Shown: in pieces, positions 50,576-59,794 of the stretch | Position numbering within the stretch: position 1 is the first letter of the stretch | How the letters are laid out: each line of letters begins with the position of its first letter | Origin: Pseudomonadota bacterium | Lineage (GTDB): Bacteria > Pseudomonadota > Gammaproteobacteria > Steroidobacterales > Steroidobacteraceae | Assembly: GCA_023417315.1 (NCBI GenBank) | Contig: JAEZFW010000034.1 | Span: 1-64,000 of the forward strand | Reading direction: 5' to 3' | DNA length: 64,000 nt | Translations under genes and position numbers: made by a program | The notes under the pieces: generated by a model | Told to the model about the DNA's origin: nothing | The model's input: the letters and a program-made list of their open reading frames with translations, nothing else | Databases searched by the model: none

Positions 50576-53170
50576 TCAGACGGGCTCGGCTCCGCCAGCA
50601 TCGACGGCTTCGCCGTTCTCGCCGTTCTCGCCTTCCGTGCCTTCGGCAACGATGCATTCGAGACCGACGAGGCGATCGCCCTCATCGAGACGGATCAAGC
50701 GCACACCTTGCGTGTTGCGGCCCTGAACCGAGATGTCGCTGACTGGGGTGCGCACGAGCGTGCCGCTCGAGCTGATCAGCATGATCTCGTCATCCTGCTT
50801 GATTTGTAATGCACCGACCATGCGACCGTTGCGATCGGTAGTCTGCAATGCAATCACGCCTTGGCCACCGCGGCCGTGGACGGGATAGTCCTCGAGCGGT
50901 GTCAACTTGCCGTAGCCATTCTCGGAGGCGGTCAGAATCATTCCCGGCTCGTTGAGGATGATCAGCGAGATGACCTCTTCGCCTTCCGGTAAACGGATGC
51001 CGCGCACGCCAGCCGCGGTACGACCCATCGGACGAACATCGTTCTCGTCGAAACGGATCGCCTTACCTCCGCTCGAACAGAGGATGATCTGCTTCGTACC
51101 ATCGGTGATGTCGGCAGCGACGAGACGATCGCCCGCCTCCAGTTCGATCGCGATGATGCCGGCCTGGCGTGGACGCGAGAAGGCCTCGAGCGAGGTCTTC
51201 TTCACTGTGCCCGCCGCGGTCGCCATGAACACGAACTTGTTCTCCTCGAACTCGTGGATCGGCAACACGGCGTTGATCCGCTCGCCTTCCTGCAACGGCA
51301 GCAGATTTACGATCGGCTTTCCACGGGAGCCGCGGCTTGCCTGCGGAAGCTGATAGACCTTCAGCCAGTAGAGCTTGCCGGCACTGGAGAAGCACAGCAG
51401 CGTGTCGTGAGTGTTCGCAACGAACAACTTATCGACGAAGTCTTCGTCCTTGACGCTCGTCGCTGCCTTGCCGCGGCCGCCGCGGCGTTGCGCCTGATAC
51501 ACAGTGACGGGCTGCGCTTTCGCGTAACCGCCGTGGGACAGCGTCACGACCACATCTTGCTGCTCGATCAGATCTTCGATCGTGAGATCGGAATGATCCT
51601 GGATGATTTCCGTGCGGCGCGGATCTGCATACTTCGCTCGCATGTCTTCTAGCTCGCCGCGAATGACGCTCAGCAAGCGCTCGGGTCGCGCGAGAATGTC
51701 GCCGAGGTCCTGAATCTGCGCCAGCAAGTCTTGGAACTCTTGCCAGATCTTGTCCTGCTCGAGTCCGGTGAGGCGATTCAGTCGCAGATCCAGAATGGCT
51801 TGCGCTTGCGCGTCCGACAGATGATAACCATCGGGCTGCAAACCGAATTCATCGGTCAGACCGTCTGGGCGCGTCGCAACCTGCCCCGCGCGCTCGAGCA
51901 TCTGCGGCACTGCGCCCGCGGGCCATGCGCGCCCCATCAGGGCCACTTTTGCCTCTGCTGGCGAGGGTGAAGCTTTGATGACCGCGATCACCTCGTCGAT
52001 GTTCGCAAGCGCTACCGCCTGACCTTCCAGGATATGCGCTCGTTCACGCGCCTTGCGCAGGTCGTAGATCGTGCGGCGAGTGACGACTTCCCTGCGATGA
52101 CGCAGGAAGGCTTCGAGCATCTCCTTGAGGTTGAGCAGCTTCGGCTGGCCGTCTTGCAGAGCGACCATGTTGATGCCGAAGACCGACTCCATCGGCGTGT
52201 GCTTGAACAGGTTGTTCAGGACGATGTCAGCAACCTCGCCGCGCTTGAGCTCGACGACGACGCGCATACCGTCTTTGTCCGATTCATCGCGCAAACCATC
52301 TGAGGCGATGCCTTCGATGACTTTCTCGCGAACTAGGTCGGCGATTCGCTCCAACAATCGGGCTTTGTTGACCTGGTACGGAAGCTCGGTGATGACGATC
52401 GTCTGGCGCCCTTTCTCGTCCTCTTCGACCGTCGTACGCGCACGCACGTACAAACGCCCACGACCGGTCAGATAAGCGGATGCGATTTCTTGAGAACCGT
52501 TGATGATTCCAGCGGTCGGAAAATCCGGACCCGGAATGTGCTGCATCAGGCCGCCGATAGAAATGTTCGGATCGTCGATGAGCGCAATGCATGCACCGAT
52601 CACTTCGCCCAGGTTGTGCGGCGGAATGTTCGTCGCCATGCCGACCGCGATTCCGGATGCGCCGTTGACGAGCAGATTCGGTACGCGTGTCGGCAGTACG
52701 ACAGGCTCTTGCTCTTTGCCGTCGTAGTTGTCGACGAAGTCGACAGTCTCTTTGTCGATATCAGCCAGCAGCTCGGACGCGAGCGGCGTCATTCGGCATT
52801 CGGTGTATCGATACGCCGCCGGTGGATCGCCATCGATGGAGCCGAAGTTGCCCTGACCGTCGACGAGCAAGTAGCGCATCGAGAACGACTGCGCCATGCG
52901 CACGAGCGCATCGTAGGTCGCGGTATCGCCGTGCGGATGGTATTTACCGAGCACATCGCCCACGACGCGAGCGCACTTCACGTACGGACGCGTCGCGACG
53001 TTATTGCTTTCGTGCATCGCGAACAGAATGCGCCGATGTACCGGCTTCAAGCCGTCGCGTACGTCGGGAAGCGCACGCCCGACGATGACGCTCATCGCAT
53101 AGTCGAGGTACGACTGTCTCATCTCGTCTTCGAGATTGACGTGCAATATTTCGCGCGCGATTTCAGCCAT
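50576..53170 (-). CDS. gyrA: DNA gyrase subunit A
   Basis: 864 residues from ATG 53170, which gives the canonical start MAEIAREILHVNLEDEMR; an upstream frame of 30 residues to 53260 is not conserved. Active-site Tyr is in AAYRYTECRM (about residue 122). The quinolone-resistance region reads HGDTATYDALV: Thr at the position of E. coli Ser83 and Asp at position 87. The C-terminal beta-pinwheel domain carries GyrA-box-like repeats, and the end is a short acidic tail (GTEGENGENGEA). The gene leads the long run down to lapB; mtaD is divergent from it. Confidence 0.98.
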   Translation of the reverse strand: MAEIAREILHVNLEDEMRQSYLDYAMSVIVGRALPDVRDGLKPVHRRILFAMHESNNVATRPYVKCARVVGDVLGKYHPHGDTATYDALVRMAQSFSMRYLLVDGQGNFGSIDGDPPAAYRYTECRMTPLASELLADIDKETVDFVDNYDGKEQEPVVLPTRVPNLLVNGASGIAVGMATNIPPHNLGEVIGACIALIDDPNISIGGLMQHIPGPDFPTAGIINGSQEIASAYLTGRGRLYVRARTTVEEDEKGRQTIVITELPYQVNKARLLERIADLVREKVIEGIASDGLRDESDKDGMRVVVELKRGEVADIVLNNLFKHTPMESVFGINMVALQDGQPKLLNLKEMLEAFLRHRREVVTRRTIYDLRKARERAHILEGQAVALANIDEVIAVIKASPSPAEAKVALMGRAWPAGAVPQMLERAGQVATRPDGLTDEFGLQPDGYHLSDAQAQAILDLRLNRLTGLEQDKIWQEFQDLLAQIQDLGDILARPERLLSVIRGELEDMRAKYADPRRTEIIQDHSDLTIEDLIEQQDVVVTLSHGGYAKAQPVTVYQAQRRGGRGKAATSVKDEDFVDKLFVANTHDTLLCFSSAGKLYWLKVYQLPQASRGSRGKPIVNLLPLQEGERINAVLPIHEFEENKFVFMATAAGTVKKTSLEAFSRPRQAGIIAIELEAGDRLVAADITDGTKQIILCSSGGKAIRFDENDVRPMGRTAAGVRGIRLPEGEEVISLIILNEPGMILTASENGYGKLTPLEDYPVHGRGGQGVIALQTTDRNGRMVGALQIKQDDEIMLISSSGTLVRTPVSDISVQGRNTQGVRLIRLDEGDRLVGLECIVAEGTEGENGENGEAVDAGGAEPV

Positions 53171-53523
53171 GCAGCGTTTGTGTCCGGCCCGTTTAGACCT
53201 GTATTTCGACCCGTGTCGACCTATTGCGACTGTGAGAACCGCCGGCATCGGCCGCGTCATGCGCGACCAGGCAGCCCACGAACTTAGCCTCGAAATGAGT
53301 GACCCGAACCCGAGGCAATGAAGTGCCGAATCTTAGCACAATCAGGCGGCTAACCGAATCGTCTGGATGCATTCAAAGCGAGCGCTGATCTAGTCCCGCG
53401 AGAGCCAAACTTTATCGCCACTTCTCGGCTCTTCCTGCTAGCTCACATTCTTCACGCGGCTCGCGAAGGCCCATCGAGTCGCTGCCGGGCTATACTTCGC
53501 GCCTCTTCAGAACGGCCGATTGC
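53171..53523. promoter_or_regulatory. 353-base divergent spacer of gyrA and mtaD
   Basis: No gene is seen here. TATACT at 53491-53496, about 28 bases before the mtaD ATG, is a plausible -10 element; no good -35 is apparent. No further structure was recognised, and no gyrA promoter can be placed by eye. Confidence 0.3.
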
Positions 53524-54837
53524 ATGGACAATATCGACACGCTGATCAGTGCCCGCTGGATCGTACCCATCGAGCCGGTAGGTCGCGTGTTGGAGCATCA
53601 TGCGCTCGCCATTAAGGCCGGGCGCATCGTTGCAATCGGACCCTGCGAGGAGCTTGCGCGCACATACGTTGCAAGCTCACGGATCGATCGGCCGAACCAC
53701 GTGCTGCTCCCAGGCTTCGTCAATGCGCACACGCACGCGGCCATGACTCTGCTGCGTGGCGCGGCGGAGAGCGCCTCGTTCGAGCGCTGGCTCAAGACTC
53801 AGGTGTGGCCCCTCGAGAAGCGTTGGATCGATGCCGAGTACGTGCGCGATGGAACCGAGCTTGCGATTGCCGACATGCTCACGAGCGGCACGACCTGCTT
53901 TGGCGATATGCATCTTTACCCTGAGATCGTCGCGCAGGTTGTCGCGGGTACGCAGATGCGCGCGTGCATCGGCTTGCCCGTCGTCGAGCAACCAACGAGC
54001 TGGGCAGAGTCCGCAGGAGAGTGTCTCGAGAAAGGCTTGCGCCTGCACGATGAATATCGTGGCGACCCGCTCGTCACGACGAGTCTGTCGCCTTACGCAC
54101 CTTGGGCCCTCTCGGACGAAACGCTCATGCGAGTGCGCCGCGCGGCGGACGAGCTCGAACTACCGATGACGATGCACGTCAATGAGACGCCCGCAGACGC
54201 GTTGCACGCAGAGGAGCGGACCATCGCGCGCTTGGAGAGGCTGGGCTTGCTGTCCCCGCTCTTGAGCGCCGTGCACATGGTCCATGTCGATGAATCCGAG
54301 ATCGAGCCGTGCGCGCTCGCGGGTGTGAGCGTCGTGCACTGCCCGCAATCGAACCTCAAGCTCGGGAACGGAATCGCGCCCATCGCCCGTTTCAATACGC
54401 GCGATATCAATGTCGCGATCGGAACTGACGGGGCGGCGAGCAACAACGATCTGAGCATGCTGGACGAGGTTCGAACCGCAGCGCTTCTGGCCCGCGGGTT
54501 TCCATCTGCGCATGTCGGCATCGAGGCCCAGGAATGGCTCCGCTTCGCGACTTTGAACGGCGCCCGAGCACTGGGTCTCGGCGAGGTCATCGGTTCGCTG
54601 ACACCTGGCAAATGGGCTGACCTGTGTTGCATCGATCTGGCTCGCGCGCATACGCAGCCCGTCTATGACGTCGCGGCGCATCTCGTCTTCGCTGCCTCCC
54701 GCGATCAGGTGAGCGATGTGTGGGTTGCAGGGCGGCCGCTCGTTGCCGAGTCGCGTCTCACACGGCTCGATCAGTCGGACCTCCTCGCCCGCGCAGAACG
54801 TTGGCGTCAACGAATCACCCATGCGATAGGTTCATGA
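53524..54837 (+). CDS. mtaD: 5-methylthioadenosine/S-adenosylhomocysteine deaminase (TRZ/ATZ family)
   Basis: 437 residues of the amidohydrolase superfamily. Metal ligands are VNAHTHAAM (residues about 66-74, two His), HVNETPAD (His, residues about 219-226) and GTDGAASNNDLSM (Asp, residues about 300-312). Blocks and length match MtaD. It deaminates methylthioadenosine or S-adenosylhomocysteine, or s-triazine relatives. It overlaps ubiG by 4 bases (ATGA). Divergent from gyrA, as in Pseudomonas. Confidence 0.9.
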   Translation: MDNIDTLISARWIVPIEPVGRVLEHHALAIKAGRIVAIGPCEELARTYVASSRIDRPNHVLLPGFVNAHTHAAMTLLRGAAESASFERWLKTQVWPLEKRWIDAEYVRDGTELAIADMLTSGTTCFGDMHLYPEIVAQVVAGTQMRACIGLPVVEQPTSWAESAGECLEKGLRLHDEYRGDPLVTTSLSPYAPWALSDETLMRVRRAADELELPMTMHVNETPADALHAEERTIARLERLGLLSPLLSAVHMVHVDESEIEPCALAGVSVVHCPQSNLKLGNGIAPIARFNTRDINVAIGTDGAASNNDLSMLDEVRTAALLARGFPSAHVGIEAQEWLRFATLNGARALGLGEVIGSLTPGKWADLCCIDLARAHTQPVYDVAAHLVFAASRDQVSDVWVAGRPLVAESRLTRLDQSDLLARAERWRQRITHAIGS

Positions 54838-55544
54838 TTCACGCATCCAACCACGACCCGGCCGAGCTCGCGCGCTTCGATGCCACTGCACAGCGTTGGT
54901 GGGATCCGCAGGGCGAGTTCAAGCCGCTCCATGCACTCAACCCCGTGCGGCTCGCCTATGTCGAGGCGCGTGTGCCTCTGCACGGCAAGCGCGTCGTCGA
55001 TGTGGGCTGCGGGGGCGGATTGTTGAGCGAAGCGATGGCTCGCGATGGCGCAACCGTCACAGGAATCGATCTCGCGCCGCTCACCGTTGAAGTGGCTGAG
55101 CTGCACGCGCTATCGACTGGACTCGAGATCGAGTATCTACGCCAATCCGCCGAGACCCACGCTCTGCAGCGGCCGCAGACCTACGACGTCGTGACCTGCA
55201 TGGAGATGCTTGAACATGTGCCGGACCCGGGCAGCGTGTTGCGTGCGTTGAGCACGCTCGTGAAACCGGACGGCTACGTGTTTCTGTCCACCCTGAATCG
55301 CAACCTCAAGTCCTATCTGCTCTCAGTAGTAGGCGCCGAGTACGTGCTCAATCTCCTGCCGCGCGGTACGCATACGTACGAGCGTTTCATCCGCCCGTCG
55401 GAGCTGGCTCGCTGGGCTCGCGCTACGGATTTAGAGCTCGAAGATCTGAGTGGCCTTGCGTACGATCCTTTCGAGAACGTCGCGCGCTTGAGCGCTAACG
55501 TCGACGTCAACTACGTGGCGTGTTTCAGATACTGCAAGCGTTAG
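54834..55544 (+). CDS. ubiG: ubiquinone biosynthesis O-methyltransferase
   Basis: 236 residues. SAM-binding motif VVDVGCGGGLLSEAMA (residues about 53-68) and TGID, with UbiG blocks FDATAQRWWDPQGEFKPLHALNP and CMEMLEHVPDP and the membrane-binding region TRRTHTYERFIRPSEL-like. It performs both O-methylations of ubiquinone synthesis. ATG 54834 overlaps the stop of mtaD, so the genes are coupled. In many gammaproteobacteria mupP/gph and yciK follow; here rmuC comes instead. Confidence 0.95.
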   Translation: MIHASNHDPAELARFDATAQRWWDPQGEFKPLHALNPVRLAYVEARVPLHGKRVVDVGCGGGLLSEAMARDGATVTGIDLAPLTVEVAELHALSTGLEIEYLRQSAETHALQRPQTYDVVTCMEMLEHVPDPGSVLRALSTLVKPDGYVFLSTLNRNLKSYLLSVVGAEYVLNLLPRGTHTYERFIRPSELARWARATDLELEDLSGLAYDPFENVARLSANVDVNYVACFRYCKR

Positions 55545-55636
55545 CGCCGCACCTCGTTCCAATTAGCTGAGTTAGACTGTCTGGCGAGTCGCTTCGCCAC
55601 ACACTATCGCTCACGCAACGAAGCTTCCGTGCTCAG

Positions 55637-57001
55637 ATGTCTGGATCCAGCATACCCATTCTCATCGCGATCGCCGCTCTCCTCATTGGCCTCATCGTCG
55701 GCGCACTCGCGGCCGCGTGGTTCGGTCGCAAGCGCTCTGAGGCCGTGCACATCGAGCTTGCCGTACTGAAATCGCAGCTCAAGACGGACGAACAACTCGA
55801 GCGTGAGCGCAGCGCCGCTTTGGAGCGCGCGATGGAACATCTGCGCGCATCTTTCGATACGGTTGCAGGCGCCTCGCTGCGGTCCAATAGCGAGCTATTT
55901 CTCAGGCTCGCACGCGAGCACCTCGGTCAGCATCAGCAATCCGCGGCAGCGACGCTGACTGCCAAAGAGAAAGCGATCGAGACGATGCTGACGCCGATTC
56001 GAGAAGCGCTGCTCAAGACGGAGCAGCAGATTCAACGCATCGAAAAGGAGCGCGCCGAAACATTCGGCAGTTTGAAAAGCTCTCTCGAAGCCGTCGCGCT
56101 CGGACAGCAGGCGCTGCAGAAAGAGACTCGCACGCTGGTGAACGCGCTGAGACGCCCGGAAGTGCGGGGCCAATGGGGCGAGATGACGCTGCGCCGTCTC
56201 GCGGAGCTCGCGGGCATGGTCGAGCACTGCGACTTCGTCGAGCAGGTCCATGTTCGCACCGATGAAGGCAGCCTGCGTCCTGACATGATCGTCCACATGC
56301 CCGATGGACGCGATCTGATCGTGGACGTGAAGACGCCCCTGGATGCCTATCTCGATGGTGTGGACGCGGCGACCGATGAAGAGCGCGCGGCCGCGATGCG
56401 TCGTCACGCGCAGGCGATCGCAGAACGCGTACGGCAGCTCGGTGCGAAGAGCTATTGGAGTCAATTCGAGAAGAGTCCCGACTTTGTCATTCTCTTCATT
56501 CCGGGGGACCAATTCCTGTCCGCGGCTTTGGCAGAAAGTCCTAACCTGCTCGAGGATGCCATTCGCCAGGATGTGATCATCGCGACGCCCTCCAGCTTCG
56601 TCGCACTTCTCAAAGCGGTGGCTTACGGGTGGCGGCAACTGGCGCTCGCCCACAACGCGGAAACGATCCGCGGCCTCGGTGAAGATCTGTATCGCCGCCT
56701 CGCAGTGTTTTCCGGACACTTGAGTCGGCTTGGACGCAGCCTCGGAAACACCGTCGATTCCTTCAACAGTGCAGTCGGCTCGCTGGAACGGCAGGTCCTG
56801 CCCGGTGCCCGCAAGTTCACCGAGCTCGGCGTGCGCCCCGACCGCGAGATCGAGACGCTCGAGCCCGTCGATCGCTTGACCCGCGAACCGCAGCTCTCGC
56901 CAGCACAGCGCGACATCGAAACGATGTTGTCGGAGAAGTCGAAGGATTCCCTCGAAGGTGGGTCCGCTCCGGGCGACACGAAGGACGCGGCAAACGTCTG
57001 A
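55637..57001 (+). CDS. rmuC: DNA recombination protein RmuC homologue
   Basis: 454 residues. A membrane segment at the N-terminus (IPILIAIAALLIGLIVGAL) leads a coiled-coil region (residues about 45-160), then the RmuC nuclease-like domain (residues about 170-370) with PEVRGQWGEMTLRRLAELAGMV and VDVKTPLDAYLDG. It is thought to limit inversion recombination at short inverted repeats. It precedes a phytoene-synthase-like gene by 36 bases and follows ubiG after 92. It is on the mtaD strand and probably in the same transcript. Confidence 0.92.
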   Translation: MSGSSIPILIAIAALLIGLIVGALAAAWFGRKRSEAVHIELAVLKSQLKTDEQLERERSAALERAMEHLRASFDTVAGASLRSNSELFLRLAREHLGQHQQSAAATLTAKEKAIETMLTPIREALLKTEQQIQRIEKERAETFGSLKSSLEAVALGQQALQKETRTLVNALRRPEVRGQWGEMTLRRLAELAGMVEHCDFVEQVHVRTDEGSLRPDMIVHMPDGRDLIVDVKTPLDAYLDGVDAATDEERAAAMRRHAQAIAERVRQLGAKSYWSQFEKSPDFVILFIPGDQFLSAALAESPNLLEDAIRQDVIIATPSSFVALLKAVAYGWRQLALAHNAETIRGLGEDLYRRLAVFSGHLSRLGRSLGNTVDSFNSAVGSLERQVLPGARKFTELGVRPDREIETLEPVDRLTREPQLSPAQRDIETMLSEKSKDSLEGGSAPGDTKDAANV

Positions 57002-57037
57002 AACCGGCGGGCTCGCACTCGTAACCAGCATTCACGC

Positions 57038-57892
57038 GTGACAACCGCATCCGCTTTAGACAGCTCTCTCGTCAACCGAGCGGCTCCGCCCGGTTCGATG
57101 CGCTATTTCGCGCTGCTCTACACGCCAGAAGAGCGGCGCGAGGCGCTCACCGCTCTATTCATCGTGGAGGCCGAGATTCGCGAGTCCGCCCAGAGCGCAA
57201 ATCACGATGTCGCCCATACGCGCTTGCGTTGGTGGCGCGGCGAAGTCGACCGTCTCATCAACGGATCACCTCAGCACCCAGCGACGAAGATCCTTCACGA
57301 GAGCGCGTTGGGACCGTGCGCGGTGTTCGCGAAATGGCACGAGGTCTTAGCGGCAGCCGACATGGACCTCGCGCGCATGACGTATACGAGCCCACGCGAG
57401 CTGCGCGCCTATTGTGCGCGCAGCGGAGGAGCCGTCATGGAGCTCGTTGCGGATCAGCTCACAACAGAGGGCGCGCTCGATGATCGAACGAGAGCCGCCG
57501 CTAACAAGATGGGCGCCGGCATCCGTCAAGCAGAGATCGTGCGCGACCTGCGACAAGATGCGCGCGATGGACGAATCTATCTGCCGCTGGATTTGCTCGA
57601 GCAGCATTCGGTGCGCCCCGAGCAGCTGGATACTCGCGAGGTCGGTGCAAACCTACGAGCTACGCTGCAGGAGACGAAGCGAACTGCGCAGGAGGATCTT
57701 GGCGCTGGATTGCCGAGCGATGAGATTCACGAAGCGCTACGACCGCTGCGCGTCCTAGCAGCGCTCCACCATGCACTCCTCGAACGCATCGCAAGCCGCG
57801 ACTTTGACGTCGCGTCCGAACGGATCGAGCTTGGACCCATCGAAAAACCGTGGATCGCGTGGAGAGAGGCACGCCGGCGGCGACGCAAGTGA
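57038..57892 (+). CDS. squalene/phytoene synthase family protein (NDUFAF6-like)
   Basis: 284 residues from GTG 57038. The second Asp-rich motif (VRDLRQDARDGRIYLP, residues about 167-182) is well preserved, with RDLRQD and RIYLP. At the place of the first motif (DxxxD) the sequence is VEAEIRESAQSA, so both aspartates of the standard catalytic motif are missing. RLRWWRGEVDRL and the conserved YFALLYTPEERR start fit the short family group typified by NDUFAF6. It may be a non-catalytic relative with a role in membrane or respiratory assembly rather than a terpene synthase. Followed by the repeat-rich yciK leader. Confidence 0.75.
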   Translation: MTTASALDSSLVNRAAPPGSMRYFALLYTPEERREALTALFIVEAEIRESAQSANHDVAHTRLRWWRGEVDRLINGSPQHPATKILHESALGPCAVFAKWHEVLAAADMDLARMTYTSPRELRAYCARSGGAVMELVADQLTTEGALDDRTRAAANKMGAGIRQAEIVRDLRQDARDGRIYLPLDLLEQHSVRPEQLDTREVGANLRATLQETKRTAQEDLGAGLPSDEIHEALRPLRVLAALHHALLERIASRDFDVASERIELGPIEKPWIAWREARRRRRK

Positions 57893-58064
57893 CGGAGTGA
57901 CGAAGTCAGAACAGGAACACCATTGGCGTAGCGGTCGTCACAGTGTCGAGCCCTTCTGACTTCGCCTCCTCACCTATCACTTCAGAAGTGTTGACGTCGC
58001 GGGACGATCGCGAAAGTATTGCGTCGCCTTTCTCTGACTCCGTCACCTCGTCACTCCGTGACTC
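57888..58064. repeat. inverted tandem 7-8-mers around the yciK start region
   Basis: Left arm 57888-57909: AGTGACG, GAGTGACG, AAGTCAG. Right arm 58034-58064: CTGACTC, CGTCACCT, CGTCACTC, CGTGACTC, reverse complement of the left (GAGTGACG versus CGTCACTC). A middle degenerate copy CTGACTTC lies at 57956-57963. It reaches the 3' end of the phytoene-synthase-like gene and ends 8 bases before yciK. Confidence 0.75.
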
Positions 58065-58071
58065 AAAGACA

Positions 58072-58818
58072 ATGGACGCACGTACCTACTCCCCGCCACC
58101 TAATCTCTTGCGCGATCGCATCGTTCTCATCACAGGAGCTAGCGAAGGGATCGGCAAGGCGGTCGCGCTCGCTGCTGCCGCCCACGGCGCGAGCGTCATT
58201 CTTCATGGGCGCAACGTACGTAAGCTTGAGTCCGTGTATGACTCGATCGTGCAAGCGGGCCAGCCGCGGCCGTCCATCCTGCCGCTCGACTTCGAGAAGG
58301 CAGGTCCGTCCGAGTACGAACAACTCGCGGCCGCGATCGACAAAGAGTTCGGCCGACTCGATGGCTTGCTTCACAACGCCGGAATGCTTGGCGAACGCGC
58401 GCCGATCGAACATCACGACGTTGCGAAATGGATGCGCACGCTGCACGTCAACGTCAACGCGCCATTCATCCTCACGCGAACATGTTTGCCGCTACTGCGC
58501 CGCGCTCCGGATGCATCCGTCATCTTCACCTCGAGCGGCGTCGTCGCGCGTCCTCGGGCGTTCTGGGGCGCCTACCTCGTGTCGAAGTGGGCGAGCGATG
58601 GACTCATGCATCTGTTGGCTGACGAGCTCGAGAGCACGAAGTCGATTCGCGTGAACAGCATCAATCCGGGCAAAGTTCGCACGAACATGCGCTTACAGGC
58701 TTATCCGGCAGAGGACCGCAGCACACTACCGGCCCCAGAATCCGTGGTGAATCCTTATCTGTTCCTACTCGGGATCGATAGCAAGGGGATCAACGGCCAG
58801 ACCGTCGAGTGCCAGTAG
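58072..58818 (+). CDS. yciK: short-chain dehydrogenase, YciK
   Basis: 248 residues from ATG 58072; an upstream in-frame stretch to 57943 reads through a repeat region. The NAD(P) motif is TGASEGIGKA (residues about 20-29), NAGMLG follows, and the catalytic region is SSGVVARPRAFWGAYLVSKWA, with Tyr-x3-Lys. The C-terminus ends GINGQTVECQ. YciK is a cytoplasmic reductase of uncertain substrate. The gene overlaps the convergent RluB-like gene by 29 bases. The upstream arrangement ubiG-rmuC-yciK lacks mupP. Confidence 0.9.
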   Translation: MDARTYSPPPNLLRDRIVLITGASEGIGKAVALAAAAHGASVILHGRNVRKLESVYDSIVQAGQPRPSILPLDFEKAGPSEYEQLAAAIDKEFGRLDGLLHNAGMLGERAPIEHHDVAKWMRTLHVNVNAPFILTRTCLPLLRRAPDASVIFTSSGVVARPRAFWGAYLVSKWASDGLMHLLADELESTKSIRVNSINPGKVRTNMRLQAYPAEDRSTLPAPESVVNPYLFLLGIDSKGINGQTVECQ

Positions 58819-59686
58819 GCCTGCGTGGGCCGTTCTTCTTGTGAGATCTCTTTCCGGTTGCACCTCGCGGACCTCCGGCTCGGCCGCGGCCCGCTTTACG
58901 GCGATCGTGCCGCTCCTTCTCAATGCTCGGAGGCGACAATCCTGCGAGCGCGTACAACGCGGCAACCTGCTTGTCGGTCAACGCGCGATGGCGCCCGCGA
59001 GGTAAGTCGCGGGGTAGCTCGAGATCGCCAAAACGTACCTGCACCACGCGGCTGACCTTGAGGCCGCGACTTTCGAACAGGGCGCGCACAGCGGCTCGAC
59101 GATGCGAGCGCTGCGACTTCACGAGAAACCAGCGATTCGTGCCCTCTCCACCCGCCGCTTCGACGCTCTCGAACTCGATGGTATCGTCGTCGTATTGGAC
59201 GATGCGCGGGATGCTTTCGATATCGAACTCCGGGAACGGGACGAGCACGCGGGCCACGTAAGCAGCAGGTGTCGTCTCGGCTCGACGTCGCAATGCATCG
59301 GCGAGGCGTCCATCGCTCGTTGCCAACAACAACCCGCTGTCGCCCGCCTGCATGGTGTTGATCACCAACCAACGCGCGCCGCGCAGACTGGGTAACGATT
59401 CCATCACGGATTTGCTTTCGACGTCCGCTTCCGCATCGCTCGAGCGCGGTGTGATCGGCTGCCCCTGGGGCTTGTGATAGATCAGGACTTGCGCGCCGAC
59501 CGAGACCCTCAATCGCGAGGAAACGTCCTTCCCATCGACCACGACCCTGTCGCCCGCGCTGTAACGATCACCGGGCTGCGCGGGCTGGTTATTGATGAGG
59601 ACGCGCCCCTCCTGCATCCATTTCTCGATCTCGCGTCGAGAGCCTAGGCCGTACTGTGCGAGCAGTTTGTGGAGACGTTCCGACAT
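58790..59686 (-). CDS. RluB/RsuA-family pseudouridine synthase-like protein, catalytic Asp replaced
   Basis: 298 residues from ATG 59686. An S4 RNA-binding domain (residues about 1-55: MSERLHKLLAQYGLGSRREIEKWM) precedes a pseudouridine synthase domain. The end of the domain (VSRVVQVRFGDLELPRDLPRGRHRAL, split over residues about 218-246) fits RluB. In the catalytic loop, the family's GRLDxxTSGLLL is replaced by TMQAGDSGLLL, placing Gln at residue 113 (codon 59348-59350) where the essential Asp should be. The C-terminus is very basic (RKAGRGRAGGPRG). It is positioned next to scpB like rluB in many species, but the catalytic change makes its activity doubtful. Confidence 0.75.
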   Translation of the reverse strand: MSERLHKLLAQYGLGSRREIEKWMQEGRVLINNQPAQPGDRYSAGDRVVVDGKDVSSRLRVSVGAQVLIYHKPQGQPITPRSSDAEADVESKSVMESLPSLRGARWLVINTMQAGDSGLLLATSDGRLADALRRRAETTPAAYVARVLVPFPEFDIESIPRIVQYDDDTIEFESVEAAGGEGTNRWFLVKSQRSHRRAAVRALFESRGLKVSRVVQVRFGDLELPRDLPRGRHRALTDKQVAALYALAGLSPPSIEKERHDRRKAGRGRAGGPRGATGKRSHKKNGPRRPTGTRRSGR

Positions 59687-59794
59687 CGGAAGAGTAAACA
59701 GTGAAGTACGGAACGGAGCAACGGCTGGCAAACGAGACGAATCCACCAGCTCTGCCCGGAGCGCGACCTCGCGCCAGTAGGGCGTTCTTGAAAG

